Assembly (NCBI GenBank): GCA_004794655.1
Contig: SMMW01000522.1
Location: forward strand, 3,782,001-3,846,000
Length of the DNA stretch: 64,000 bases
From: Marisa cornuarietis
Lineage: Eukaryota > Mollusca > Gastropoda > Architaenioglossa > Ampullariidae
Direction: 5' to 3'
The position numbers and the translations under genes are program-made. Shown here in pieces: positions 34,463 to 45,595 of the stretch; positions within the stretch are counted from its first letter, which is position 1, and every line of letters begins with the position of its first letter. Below the pieces are notes generated by a model. It was not told where the DNA came from. It ran no database searches and saw nothing but the letters and a program-made list of their open reading frames with translations.

Positions 34463-35225
34463 CTATCTTCTCACGGCCAAGGCAAAAACCAGGATAGGGA
34501 CCTGGAACATCAGAACCCTATACGAGCAAGGTAAATCAGCTCAGGTAGCACAGGAGATGAAGAACTATGGCATCAAGCTCCTTGGCCTGTGCGAGACCAG
34601 ATGGAATGGTAGCGGTCAGACCAGACTCTCATCAGGGGAGACTATCATCTACTCTGGACATGAAGATCCTGACCATGACCACTCACAAGGAGTAGCAGTA
34701 CTGATGACACAGGAGCCTGCAAGGGCACTAATAACATGGGAACCAGTTTCTCCACGACTCATGTCAGCTCGGTTCAACTCCAAAGGAAGAAAGATCACCA
34801 TCATCCAGTGCTATGCACCTACCAACGCAGCAAAAGAAGAGGAGAAGGAGGACTTTTACAACTCCCTACAAGCGCTGGTTGATCGTACTCCAAGACGAGA
34901 CCTGAAGATCATCATGGGCGACATGAATGCCAAAGTTGGAGATAACAACACGGACAAAGAACACATAATGGGAAAGCACGGTGTGGGCAACTGCAATGAG
35001 AATGGTGAGCTGTTCACAGACTTCTGCTTGTTCAACGACCTTGTAATCGGAGGCACAGTCTTTCCTCACAAAACCATTCACAAGACCACCTGGACTTCAC
35101 CAGATGGAAATACAGAAAACCAGATCGATCACATCACCATCGATCGATAGTTTCGAAGAAGTCTGCTGGACGTCAGAGTAAAGCGAGGTGCAGATGCAGC
35201 CACAGACCACCATCTACTGGTGGCA
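34463..35225 (+). pseudogene. RTE-like endonuclease domain
   Basis: Reads RIGTWNIRTLYEQGK, then GLCETRWNGSGQ (catalytic Glu), TIIQCYAPTN, LKIIMGDMNAKVG (Asp/Asn), ENGELFTDFC, TWTSPDG and QIDHI, and after one TAG at about 35,148 continues RRSLLDVRVKRGADAATDHH (catalytic His). All EN catalytic blocks are present and there is only one nonsense codon, so this copy is fairly young or well preserved. The frame is open upstream of the first Met; the conserved RIGTWN block argues for a start before 34,463. Confidence 0.85.
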
Positions 35226-37187
35226 ACCATGAAGATAAAGCTGAGGTCCTTCCATGACTCATCGGACAGACCGCACCACAAATTCAACGTGCAGTTCCTC
35301 AGAGATCGGAATAAACAAGAAGAGTTCAACTGCGAAGTAAAAAACAGGTTTGCGGCACTGGAAGGACTCTTGGAAGAAACAGTGACCAACCACTGGACAA
35401 GAATACAAGAGACCTGGAAAACTTCCTGCACACACGTTCTGGGGAAGAAAGGAAAACAGCATAAGGAATGGCTGAATATAAAGACCTGGCAAAAAATAGA
35501 GCAAAGGAAAGAGCTGAAGCAGAAGATCAACCAATGTCAAGACCAGCAGGAAAAAGAAGAACTCAGAGCAAAATACTGGGAGATAAACAGAGAAGTAAAA
35601 AGAGCGCAAGAGATGACAAGAGGCAGTTCACACACAAGATGGCAGAAGAGGCAGAACAAGCAGCTGGGCAAAATAACACAAAGAGACTATATGAAATTAC
35701 AAGAATTCTGGCAGGAAGAAAAAACACCAATGCGTGCAGACCAATAAAGGATAAGAATGGCAGCGCCATCACCGGAGATGCAGAAACAAGATCACGCTGG
35801 GTGGAACATTTTGATGAAATACTTAACCGACCATCACCAACAACCACCTTGGACATTCCCCCAGCTGCCGAACAGCTTCAAGTAAACACCAGCCCACCAA
35901 CCAAGGCAGAAATCATCAAAGCCATCAAGTCCTTGAAGTCTGGCAAGGCGGCAGGCCCAGATGGCATTCCTGCTGAAGCACTAAAGGCAGATCCAACAGC
36001 CGCAGCAGAGATGTTACACCCACTGCTGAAGAAAATTTGGGAACAGGAACGTTCCAGCAGACTGGAAGCTTGGCTACCTAGTAAAGCTACCCAAAAAAGG
36101 CAACCTTACACAGTGCAGCAATTGGCATGGGATTATGCTGTTGTCCACTCCTAGCAAGGTGCTGACCAGAATCATCCTGGAGAGACTAAAAAATGCCCTA
36201 GACAAGAGACTGCGGCAAGAACAGGCAGGCTTTCGGCAGGGAAAATCATGCATAGACCAAATCGCTACACTACGAAATATGATTGAACAGTCCATTGAAT
36301 GGCAGGCACCACTATACATAACCTTTGTGGATTTTGAGAAAGCCTTTGACTCCGTAGACAGGGAAACCATCTGGAAACTGATGCAGCACTACGGATTTCC
36401 ACCAAAGTTTATTGGCATCATCCAACAGCTGTATGAGGACTCGAAATGCCAGGTGATCCACAACGGAAAGCTGACTGACCCCTTCACAGTGAGGACTGGA
36501 GTGAGGCAAGGATGTATGCTCTCACTGACAATCTTCCTGATCGTCATAGACTGGATCATGAGAAGAACAACCTCTAACAGTAACACGGGCATTCAGTGGA
36601 CCTTCGCCAGGCAACTTGAAGACCTCGACTTTGCAGACGACATCAGCCTGCTGTCCCACAAACAACAACACGCACAAACAAAGCTCACTCGGCTCGCAGA
36701 AGAAGCAGCAATGACGGGCCTGACCATCAACATCAAGAAGACGGAAGTAATGCGGGTCAACAACAAGCAAGAAGCCCCACTACAACTGCATGGGGAATGC
36801 ATTACAGAGTCTGACCGTTTCACCTACCTTGGCAGCATAGTCAGCAAAGATGGAGGTTCAGATGAGGATGTAAGAAGCCGAACAAACAAAGCCAGGCTTG
36901 CATTCCACACCATACGACCTATCTGGAACTCCAAAGCTCTATCTTTACACACCAAGATCCGCATCTTTAACACAAATGTAAAGGCAATACTTCTATATGG
37001 ATCCGAGACATGGCGGGTGACAAATGCCATTACTAACAAGATACAGACATTCGTCAACAGATGTCTGCGCCACATCCTCAACATCAGATGGCCTGATAAG
37101 ATCTCCAATATAGACCTGTGGGAGAGAACCAATCAAAAACCTGCTAGCCAAGACATCAGGAAGCGGAAGTGGGGCGTACAGGAATAA
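35226..37187 (+). pseudogene. RTE-like reverse transcriptase and C-terminal domain
   Basis: After a charged linker (35,226-35,620, helical, Lys/Glu/Gln-rich), a frameshift near 35,620 leads to SGKAAGPDGIPAEALKADPT. A second frameshift near 36,050 leads to LLSTPSKVLTRIILERL, RQEQAGFRQGKSC, FVDFEKAFDSVDRE, RTGVRQGCMLS and DFADDISLLSHK (catalytic FADD, about 36,635), then RFTYLGSIVSKDGG, LLYGSETWR and CLRHILNIRWPDKIS. The final frame is 350 residues long without a stop. Confidence 0.88.
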
Positions 37188-37269
37188 GAAGAAGGAGAAG
37201 AATCCTGATAAAGTTTAAGCTTAATCAAACAATACAGCAAATAACTAATAAAAATGATACCTGACACTT

Positions 37270-37597
37270 ACCTTTTGTTTATCTAAAGTACCCGACTTCA
37301 TTGAGGTTGGGTATTTGCGGGTCAAAGTTGCTTTATTCATACCTTCACCATTGCGCTGCTTCAACTGTCAGCGTTATGGCCATGGGGAGAGCTTTTGCAA
37401 GTCCCAAGCCCACTGCTTTCGCTGCAGTGGGACTGGCCATGTGGCAGCTGATTGTTCCTCTAGCTCCAAGTGTGCAAACTGTGACAGGTCTCACGTTGCT
37501 TCATCCAAGGACTGCCCAAAGTGGAAGGAAAAGGCGGCCATCCAACGCGTATGCGTGGAATCTTGCGTCTCTTACGCCGATGTTCGCCGTGGCGTAA
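37270..37597 (+). pseudogene. I-like ORF1 zinc-knuckle region
   Basis: Reads FIEVGYLRVKVALFIPSPL, then knuckles CFNCQRYGHGESFCKS, CFRCSGTGHVAADCSSS and CANCDRSHVASSKDCPKW, and ends VCVESCVSYADVRRG. Three consecutive CCHC-type knuckles are typical of ORF1 in I/Jockey-group LINEs and bind RNA. This copy keeps all cysteines and histidines. The frame is then cut by the insertion at 37,598. Confidence 0.88.
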
Positions 37598-38024
37598 TGA
37601 TAATAATAACGGAAATTTGTATAGCGCATTTCCCTGCTTTACAGAAGGCTCAATGCCCTTTACAAAGAAATTCAAAGACACAAATTCACTCAACCGACAA
37701 AGTGAAACAGACTAAAACATATCCACAAACAATGGTACAGAGATATATCAACAAAATTAATAACCCCCCCCCACACACACACACACACACAAAAGAAAAA
37801 CCTCTAGACATGTACACGGACGCATGCAAAATAACATGCAAATGTAATGTCTATAGAAGGACGAATGGGACGAAGAAACACATGAAGCCAGTAATCGGTA
37901 ACAGCTTGCTCAACCCAATTGAAAATCTGTAAGCGAGGCTGCAAATAATAATGAAATAATGATGTTGGCTTGTATATCGCCAAATCGTGGCCTGTGGACA
38001 GCTCAAAGCGCTGACATCAAAATA
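37598..38024 (-). repeat. Insertion with two L2-type tail motifs
   Basis: ATAATAATAACGG with TTGTATAGCGCA near the left end and TATATCGCC...CAAAGCGCT near the right end resemble minus-strand L2-type tails, suggesting two short SINE- or LINE-end-like insertions. A (CA)n tract lies at about 37,772-37,791. ORF1 of the surrounding copy resumes at about 38,025. Confidence 0.5.
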
Positions 38025-38562
38025 ATGGACCCTCAGGAACAACTACTGCAAGCTCCACTTCCTACTCAGCAGTCGTTGCAAAACGACCGTCAGTTTCTGT
38101 ATCGATCCAGACGGACATGACATGGGTCTCTTCGGAGGGCCCTGTCCAAGTCCGTCAAGCTATGCCTCCGCCTCCTCCTCCTCCTGCAAGCAGTGGTGGC
38201 TCCCAGTCATCACAGGCCTCTCAAACTCAAAGCAAACAAACCTCACCAGTCAGACCTCCACGCAAACCAGAATGAAACACAAAATCTCCAAAAGTAAAAA
38301 CACTACACCACAGACAAACAAGAAAGACACACAAGCAAAAACAAAATCACCAGACACACTTACTACACAACACAAAACATCTGGGGTCGCCACTGCAGTA
38401 AATTCTGTCCCTGTAGCTAACCGTTTTGCCTCTCTTGGCGAGCAGGGGATGGATGTGGATGAGCGACGTCTTGTGTCACCTTCTCTATCCTGCCATCCCC
38501 TGCCTTCTCCTTTTTCTTCTCCTTCTGTGAGGTGCTCTGTGTCCCATCGTCACAGATAAGCC
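38025..38562 (+). pseudogene. I-like ORF1 C-terminal region, copy B2
   Basis: TDMTWVSSEGP, a proline run, a Gln/Thr-rich stretch, a Lys-rich stretch, FASLGEQGMDVDERR and a Ser/Pro-rich end. Two frames are needed. ORF2 begins at 38,563, a few bases after the ORF1 stop. Confidence 0.75.
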
Positions 38563-39562
38563 ATGTCTACCATCCTTCAATGGAACTGTTGAGGGATCCG
38601 AGCCAACTTTGAAGAGCTCCGATGCCTAGCATCTTGTTTGTCACCTGCTATTATTGCTCTTCATGAGACTCTTCTCCTACCTTCTGCCTCCTTTTCCTTC
38701 AAGGACTTTCAAATTTTACGTCGAGACTCGCAATCTGACGTCCCTTCAGGTGGGGCTGCTCTTCTTCTTTGCTCCCTCCTTTTGTTTAGCCAGATAGCAC
38801 TTTCCACTCCTCTTCAAGCTGTTGCTGCCCGATTTACACTGGGCAAGACTATCACTATTTGCTGTATCTTCCTCCATCCGCTCGGATCTCCTGACAAGAC
38901 CTTGAGGGTCTTCTGACCCAACTTCCTTCTCCCTTCCTTCTTTTGGAGGACTTTAACGGGCACCACCCTGTAAGGGGCGGGGATTTGATTGACCCTAGAG
39001 GAGAGTTGTTGGGATAATTTTTTATGGAAGTGATCTTTGCCTCTTAAACGATGCCTTGAACACTTTTTGTTGGCCATCCAGCAGCACCTTTTCAGCAATC
39101 GATCTGTCAATAGTCAGCCCAGCAGTATTATCAGATTTTACCTGGACTGTACATGACAATCTATGTGGAAGTGATCACTTTCCAATAATTTTACGTTTTT
39201 TGAATACTCTGGAGCAGGGCGATAATTTTTACAGTGGTGGGTGGAACTTGACCAAGGCAGATTGGCCTGCCTTTCAGGCCCTCTGCGCCACCCGCCTTTG
39301 TTCTAGTGACCCTTCTAAATTAGATACCTATGATACCGACCAGGACCACCCTATTACGATTTTTACCACCATTCTAACTGCAGTTGCTTGTTCACCGCTC
39401 TTCAGAGCAAAACTTTCTGATCATCTCAGACTCTTTATCTGCTCTCCAAGCCCTTCTCTCTCAACGTTCTGACCACCCCTTTGTGGTTCAAATTCACACT
39501 ATCCATGCAGCTCTAGTCCAATGGAAAAAAGATATTGTTTTCATTTGGGCTCCTGGCCATGA
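38563..39562 (+). pseudogene. I-like ORF2 endonuclease fused by deletion to RNase H, copy B2
   Basis: The ORF2 start reads STILQWNC followed by TGA, then GIRANFEEL. EN blocks follow: IIALHETLLLP, GGAALL, a frameshift at about 38,868, NGHHPV, and LCGSDHFPIILRF-like. At about 39,389 the linker passes directly into VHRSSEQNFLIISDSLSALQ and FIWAPGHD of RNase H. The early TGA and the frameshift are shared with the copy at 47,047. Confidence 0.8.
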
Positions 39563-40314
39563 TTAGTAGCTGTGGCTGGGCCTTGTTGAGGCTGAAGGCC
39601 CCACCTCATCGTTTCCTGGCTAGTTAAAACTCACCTCTCTCAAACACACCTCCTCTGTGCCCTGAACTGGTTTATTTGGTATGTTATGGTGAAAGGTGGA
39701 ATATGAGTGTCCACTGGCGGCGATGTGTAAGTCCCATGCACCTATGTCATCATCAGTGGCTTATTCGTGGGTCCTAATCTACAGTGTTCACCTCTCCCAG
39801 AAACTAGGTCTTTCCAAGAAAACCCTTTATTTACAGCTTTATACAATAATCTTCACTTGCAGACACACTGGCGAATTGGCGACACACACACGAGAACACA
39901 ATCAACGACTCACACTGAAACTAAACCTAGCAGCAATTCCTGCTAATTAAACGGCGGCACATGCCTTACAACTCAGCGACACACACTGGTAATGGTGACA
40001 CATGCTGAGCACAGCAAGCTAGTTGCACCACATGCCCGTAATAGCTTCCATAATCAACCACTTTCGCTCTGACTGGTGCTTCTTAGTCACTCACTCACAT
40101 AGCTTATATACAGTGTATAAAATCATCTAGAAATATCTAGCCTCCTCATCCATGCACCCTCTTGTACCAAACATTCCGGTTAACAAGGCTTATGTCAATC
40201 ATGCTAGAATGGTCTAGACAGACTGGGTCAAACACCCATTATAGTGCCGCTGGCTGCCTTTGAGTTTTTGGAGCCATCCTCTCCAAACATGACAGCTCCG
40301 CGACAAATATCTCC
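39563..40314. other. CC2D2A intron, unassigned repetitive-looking stretch
   Basis: Contains several GGCGACACAC-type words (39,870-39,990) and CTTTATTTACAGC. It could be a reverse-oriented LTR fragment, but no termini or coding region support that. Confidence 0.3.
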
Positions 40315-40835
40315 ATGAGGATCACGACAGCAGCAGTGACAATGGTTAGGCTGGACAGGATCTATTGCTGCCATAATATGAGGTTTACTATGAAGTACAA
40401 TCTGTACAACTACCCCATAATACCAATCATACTGTACAGATGCGAAACATGGACTTTGCTTGCTGATACAGAGAGGAGAATCCAGGCATTCAAGTACAAG
40501 TGCCTGAGAAGGCTGCTCTACATCTGGTATAGGGAACATAAAAACGATGACTTTGTATGGAGCACAATCGCCACACACGTAGGAGACCAGGAACCACTAC
40601 TCCCAACATTCAAGCAACATAAGCTAGTCTGGTATGGCCAGCATGACTCTTGGGAGGAGGTCAACACTGAGGTGGTCAGAGGAAGAACTATCTTACAAAT
40701 GTAAAGGGGTGGACTGATCATCTTGTGCAGGACCTGATCACCACTGCTCAAGACAGGGCAGAGTGGCAACCCTTGTCATTTGCCACATCTAACCATGTGC
40801 TCCCCCCATCGATCAAGATCATGGGAATGAATGAA
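40315..40835 (+). pseudogene. RTE-like LINE C-terminal fragment
   Basis: Reads MRITTAAVTMVRLDRIYCCH, then IILYRCETWTLLADTERRIQ, KCLRRLLYIWYREHKNDDF and GDQEPLLPTFKQHKLVWYGQ: the region after the RT palm in a third RTE-type subfamily. A decayed end (LTTAQDRAEW-like) and a short ATGAATGAATAAAT tract follow. The RT core is absent (5' truncation). Confidence 0.8.
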
Positions 40836-40861
40836 TAAATGGTGTGTGTTTGCACATGCAT

Positions 40862-41130
40862 ATGAGGCGGATGGCCGAGTGGTTAGAGCACTGGCTTCCA
40901 AACCGAGAGCGCGCTGGATCAATTCCCGATAAGCGCAGCAAACTTCCCCCAGTCGACCCAGCTGACGGGAATGGGTACCTGACTCCATAGAGGGTTGGGG
41001 AAGGTAAGGCAGTGAGGGAGAGGAGATTGGCACCGCCCTCATGTAAAAGCTGGCCCCGAGAAAAGTGGGGTCTCTAACACCTCACCCCCTTACGACCTGA
41101 AAAGGTTATGGGATGACCTTTACCTTTTTA
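40862..41130 (+). repeat. tRNA-derived SINE, full length
   Basis: The head is tRNA-like: A box TGGCCGAGTGG at 40,872-40,882, B box GGATCAATTCC at 40,916-40,926. The body is unrelated to tRNA, with GGGTTGGGGAAGGTAAGG, TAACACCTCACCCCC and ACCTTTACCTTTTT, then an A run. The A box and Leu/Ser-like head suggest origin from a tRNA with GGCCGAGTGG. A decayed body copy lies at 22,848-23,025. Confidence 0.8.
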
Positions 41131-42051
41131 AAAAAATAACATGTATTACCAATGTGTGCAGAATTTATCTTTTAAAGGAGGCTAGTAAATGGAGCAGTAG
41201 ATTACACACAGTCATGTAATATTAAATTTAAATTTTCTTCTTATTCTGCTTGGAATATTATAAACTCAGCCTTAAAAATTATTAGCAAAATGATTTTAGA
41301 TAGCACTCTGATGTTATACTTCGCTGTCCTTGTCCTACTAAGGAAGGCCATCAATATACATTTTTGATGGTTACCAATTAGGAGTTATCACATTCTTTTC
41401 ATCATGCATTGTTAACTTATTCAGGATGTCTGGCTGTGCATGTTGGTTGTTAATATTCATCTTCACAGTGACAATCCATCTTTACTGAGTTAGCATGCAT
41501 TCATGCATTTTTTTCCAATTTGTGAAAGAAGGTCAGGTAAATCCAACATTTAGAAGTACAGAACAAAAATTCAGTGTTGTATCATCATTTTATAACATTT
41601 TCAGTGTATGATTGAAATGTGCCACACTTTTGTGGGTTGGGTTTACTCACACTTTAACTAATACACTAAAATGCAGAATTTAGAAGGCCACGAATCTTCA
41701 CTGCCGCTGGGCTTACAGTCTTTAAAAAAAAAAAATTCTATTTGGGAAAGTATTGCAGCATTCAAAATCTGAGCAGGTTCTCTGTAGAGTTACATACCTT
41801 GAAATATGTTTCTAGTATGAAGTCCGGGTTGAGCTAATGCATTTACTGATGCGTAGTGAATCAGGACACAAGGACAAGCTTTTTCTAGGTCTTATATCAT
41901 GCCAGAGCTTTGTGAAAGAAGATCAGGATTTACAGAAAACAACATGGAAAACAATGAGAATAATTATTTATGTACATGTTATTTTATATGTTAATATAAA
42001 ACTTTGTAAACAGTGAAACTTATTTCCAGGATTTAATTGACATTGTTTTAG
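41131..42051. other. CC2D2A intron, unassigned
   Basis: AT-rich; no gene or repeat recognised. Confidence 0.4.
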
Positions 42052-42228
42052 ATTGATGGAACATTCCGAATCAACACACCACCGGTACTACTTGGATACA
42101 CTTATGACGTAAACCAAGAGCAAGTTGAAACACGAGCAGCTGTTGTTCAGGAAGAGGAAACAACCAGTCTCAGTCTTTTCATCACTATTGAACCACCACT
42201 TAGCCAACCAGAGCCAATGCGGGAAAGG
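42052..42228 (+). CDS. CC2D2A: CC2D2A exon: conserved region after C2
   Basis: 177 nt between TTGTTTTAG and GTTAGA. Begins IDGTFRINTPPVLLGYTYDV, an exact positional match to the IDGTFKIDIPPVLLGY block of vertebrate CC2D2A, and continues to SLSLFITIEPPLSQPEPMRE. Phase 0 at both ends. The intron before it is about 9 kb, with RTE, I-like and SINE insertions. Confidence 0.95.
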
Positions 42229-42837
42229 GTTAGAAGAAATTTTTAAAATAATTTTCAATTGTGTGAATTCAGATTTTTGTTTGGTTACTTGACAGCAGAT
42301 ATAGTGTTAATATTAACACATAAATATTTAAGGGCTGGCAGTGGTAGCTATATGCATTTTTTTGTTTTTGGTCAGGATTTACATAGCAAAACAACATAAT
42401 TTTCAAGTATGATTTTTCTCATTTGTGACAATTCATATACTTACTGTAACTGCCATGAACCTGGCTTTTTAATAGGGTGAACACATTCTCTCATAGGTTG
42501 AGCTGATCTACATATGTTTTATATATATATTAGCTGTGTAATAGTGATGTACTGCATCCAAGCTGTGAAGCATCATTCTGCTATTAAAGGTGTTCCAAAA
42601 CAACTTCCAATCTACTGTTAAAAAAAGTTGCCATCCCAGCTAGCATCCCAGCTTTCTCTACCTTTCTGTAGTATGCTCAACGGGCATTTTGTATCCCCCA
42701 GATCAACCCTTGGGCCTTTAATGCTTCTTCCAGATCTGACAATATTCTGTACTACCTGTTGCATTAATGTTTAAAAAACATTAAAGCCACTTATTTGCTG
42801 ATTTTATTCACAGTTTTTACTGATTTTATCTTTGCAG
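42229..42837. other. Short CC2D2A intron, unassigned
   Basis: AT-rich; nothing recognised. Confidence 0.45.
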
Positions 42838-43035
42838 TTTGACACAAATGAAAATGAAAACCTAATGCAGTATGCAGATAAATGGCAATTGGAAATGGAG
42901 GCCCGTTTCCCCAAAAGGCACTACAAAACATCAGTTATAGATGTAAATGGCAAAAATGTCTTCTTAACGCGATTCTTCAGAGCTCTTAAACCTCCACCTG
43001 AAATCCTGGAAAAGGCTACAGAAACAGTACAGAGT
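42838..43035 (+). CDS. CC2D2A: CC2D2A exon: conserved region after C2 (continued)
   Basis: 198 nt between ATCTTTGCAG and GTAAGT. Encodes FDTNENENLMQYADKWQLEM, EARFPKRHYKTSVIDVNGKN and VFLTRFFRALKPPPEILEKA. The TVIDISGK.VF.TR(Y/F)...L.PP.E pattern matches CC2D2A. An I-like LINE begins about 42 bp downstream of the donor. Confidence 0.95.
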
Positions 43036-43077
43036 GTAAGTATACTGTCTCATTCTAAATCAAGTTGCAATTTCTCA

Positions 43078-43440
43078 GACAACTCAAACATCACAGCCCA
43101 AACAAGCTTCACCAATCAGGAACACTAAACGTCAACAAACACGTAACACAAAATCACCAAAGAACAAGAACACCACACCGCAGACAAGAACACAAAATCA
43201 AAATCAAAAGCAAAATCACCAGAAAAACCCATCACTCAGCACAAAACATCTGGGCCCACCACAGCTGAAGCTTCAGTCCTTGTTTCCAATCGTTAGGCCT
43301 CTCTTGGCGAGCAGGGGATGGACGTGGATGAACGACGCTTAGCGTCGCCTTCTCCATCCCGCCGTCCCCTGCCCTCTCCTTCTCCTTCTCCATCTCCTGT
43401 TGCTCCTGTGAGGCACTCTGCATCTTTCCCTCACAGATAG
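43078..43440 (+). pseudogene. I-like ORF1 C-terminal fragment, copy B3
   Basis: Encodes, in broken frames, the Gln/Thr/Lys-rich region and a GMDVDERR block with a Ser/Pro-rich end. ORF2 starts at 43,442 (STVLQ) and is cut at 43,459 by an L2-like insertion. Confidence 0.7.
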
Positions 43441-43459
43441 CATGTCTACAGTCCTTCAG

Positions 43460-43980
43460 TCCACTGAGCACATCACCCATATCCTACAGAGCCTTCACTG
43501 GCTCCCAGTGAACAAGCGCATTGATCACAAAGTGCTTTCGATTGCACAGTCCTGCATGTTCAAAACTGCTCCTGACTATTTGCAAGAGATAGTTCCTCCT
43601 TACCAGCCGTCACGTGGTCTGCGCTCTGGTTCCCAGTTACGCTTCTGTCTCCCTGCAGTGAAAGACACAAACAAGAAGTGCACTGGAGCCAGGGCCTTCA
43701 AAAATGCAGCACCTAAACTGTGGAACGCTCTGCCATCGTCATTGTCCACCATCACCTCACCAACCACGTTCCGAAAAAGACTGAAGACCCATCTGTTTAT
43801 TTAAGACAGACTTAAACTTAAACAACCAAGCAACACTTCTGTCTTTATTTTTTACTTTCCTGGTGTTTTATCTATTTATTTACTTTATTTTTTTCTTCTT
43901 TTTATTTATTTTGTTATTGCTGCGCAATGAGCATTCTTCTGAATGGATACCTGCGCATTACAAATGGACATCATCATCAT
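43460..43980 (+). mobile_element. L2/CR1-like LINE 3' fragment of another subfamily, (ATC)n tail
   Basis: Reads EHITHILQSLHWLPVNKRID, HKVLSIAQSCMFKTAPDYLQ, a PPYQPSRGLRSGSQ block, FKNAAPKLWNALPSSLS and FRKRLKTHLF, the end of an L2/CR1-type RT, without a stop until 43,804. The 3' UTR ends in (ATC)n. The inserted copy splits the QWNC start motif of the surrounding I-like ORF2. Confidence 0.8.
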
Positions 43981-45595
43981 CAGTGGAACTGTCGAGGGAT
44001 CCATGCAAACTTTGAAGAACTTCGATGCCTAGCATCTCGCTTCTCTCTTGATGTTATAGCTCTTCAGGAGAGTCTTGTCCTACCTTCTGCCACCTTTTCT
44101 TTTTAAAGGCTTTCACGTTTTGTGTCAGGATTCACAGACTGATGTCCCTTCAGGTGGGACTGTTCTTCTTCTTCGTTCCCACCTGTTGTTTAGCCAGATA
44201 CCAATTTTTACTCTTCAAGCAGTTGCTGCCTGGGTTACCTTAGGCAAAACTATCACTATCTGCAGTATCTATCTTCCTCCTTCTGCTCGGATCTCCCGAC
44301 AAGACCTTGAGGGTCTTCTGACCCAACCTCCTTCTCCCGTCCTTCTTTTGGGGGACTTTAATGGGCACCATCCCCTTTGGGGTGGAACTTCGAGCGACCC
44401 TAGAGGAGAGTTGTTGGGATCGTTTTTATGGAAAGTGATCTCTGCCTTTTGAACGACGGCTCCAACACCTTCTGCCGTCCATACAGTAGCACAGTGTCAG
44501 CAGTTGATCTGTCAGTGGTCAGCCCAGCACTGTTACTAGATTTTGACTGGGCTGTACACGACGACCTGTCCGGCAGTGATCACTTTCCTATAATTTTAAA
44601 ATTTTTAAGTACTCTGGAGTGGGACAATAATTTTTATGACTATGGGTGGAACCTGACTAAGGCAGACTGGCCTGCCTTTCAGGCCCTCTGCAACACCCAC
44701 CTTTCATCTACTTATGGTATCAACCTAGAAATGTACAGTAACGATAAAGAGCACCCTGTTAAAATTTTTACAACTATATTAACCGAGGTTGCTTCGGCAT
44801 CAATACCAAAAAGAGGGACACAGAATCACCATCTATGTGTCCCTTGGTTTACAGAGGAGTGTCGGATGGCTCAACATGACTGAAAGAAGGCTTAGCGCCT
44901 TGCCTTTCGCCATCCCACTCCAGAAAATGTGCTAAATTTTAAACGCAGCAGAGCACGAGCTCGATACATTTTTAAACAGAGTAGAAAGCTTGCGTGGCAG
45001 AGGTTTGTGTCCTCATTGTCTTCCCGCACCACCTCTCAGGCGGTGTGGGCGGCCATAAGGAAGATTAAGGGAAAGTTTCAGGCGGGCTCAGTAGGCCACC
45101 TGCAGGTTGGAGACTCCATCCTCACAGAGGCACAGGATGTTGCAAACTCATTGGCATCCACCATTGCAGAAAACTCTTCTTCTTCCCACTACTCTCCAGA
45201 ATTTCTGTTCAGGAATCTTCTAGCTGTGATTTCTCTTCTGACAACTCTGAGCAGTACAACCTACCTTTCTCTCTTGAAAAATTGCGGCAGGCCCCCCAGA
45301 AGTGCAAGGACTCTGCACCTGGCTCATACATCATTTCTTATCAGCTATTGACTCATCTTCCACAGGTCTCTCTTCGCCTTCTCCTAGATATCTTTAACTT
45401 TGTCTGGGTGTCTGGCTGTTTCCCTCCCTCATGGAGTGAGGCAGTCGTGGTGCCCATCCCAAAACCTGGTAAGGATACCTCTGATCCCAACTCTTACCAT
45501 CCTATCGCCCTTACTAGTTGTCTGTGCAAAACTTTAGAACGCATGGTGAATGCCCGGCTCACTTGGCATCTTGACTCTCATGGTCTCCTCTCCAG
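43981..45595 (+). pseudogene. I-like ORF2 endonuclease and N-terminal RT, copy B3
   Basis: Resumes WNCRGIHANFEEL and keeps IALQESLVLP, ICSIYLPPSARISRQDLEGL, LLLGDFNGHHPLWGG and SGSDHFPII. The linker PWFTEECR and FKRSRARARYIFKQSRKLAW follow, then PIPKPGKDTSDPNSYHPIAL. Frameshifts lie near 44,104, 44,430, 44,884 and 45,200. At 45,595 a younger LINE copy was inserted; coding continues at 50,853. Confidence 0.82.

Larger units (their letters stand above)
34240..37200 (+). mobile_element. RTE/CFDP2-like LINE, nearly full coding length
   Basis: A single-ORF APE-type LINE: endonuclease, linker, RT and C-terminal domain, in three frames. It is the most complete member of this group in the window. 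The 3' end is cut after RKRKWG at about 37,170 and replaced by AAGAAGAAGGAGAAGAA; the terminal coding part seen at 61,520-61,700 is missing. An I-like ORF1 fragment starts about 50 bp later. Confidence 0.85.
37240..39562 (+). mobile_element. I-like LINE copy B2 with insertion and large internal deletion
   Basis: Starts mid-ORF1 (about 37,240), contains zinc knuckles, an unrelated insertion at 37,598-38,024, the ORF1 C-terminus, ORF2 endonuclease, and then jumps at about 39,389 from the EN-RT linker directly into RNase H, losing the RT. It ends inside RNase H at about 39,562 without a 3' tail. Confidence 0.8.

Noticed and set aside
37772..37791. A regulatory purine/pyrimidine tract
   Set aside because: It is a plain (CA)n microsatellite inside an insertion; no evidence of function.
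40864..40936. A tRNA gene of Leu/Ser type
   Set aside because: The A box is perfect but the B box is GGATCAATTCC, the acceptor arms do not pair, there is no long variable arm, and a SINE body continues directly.
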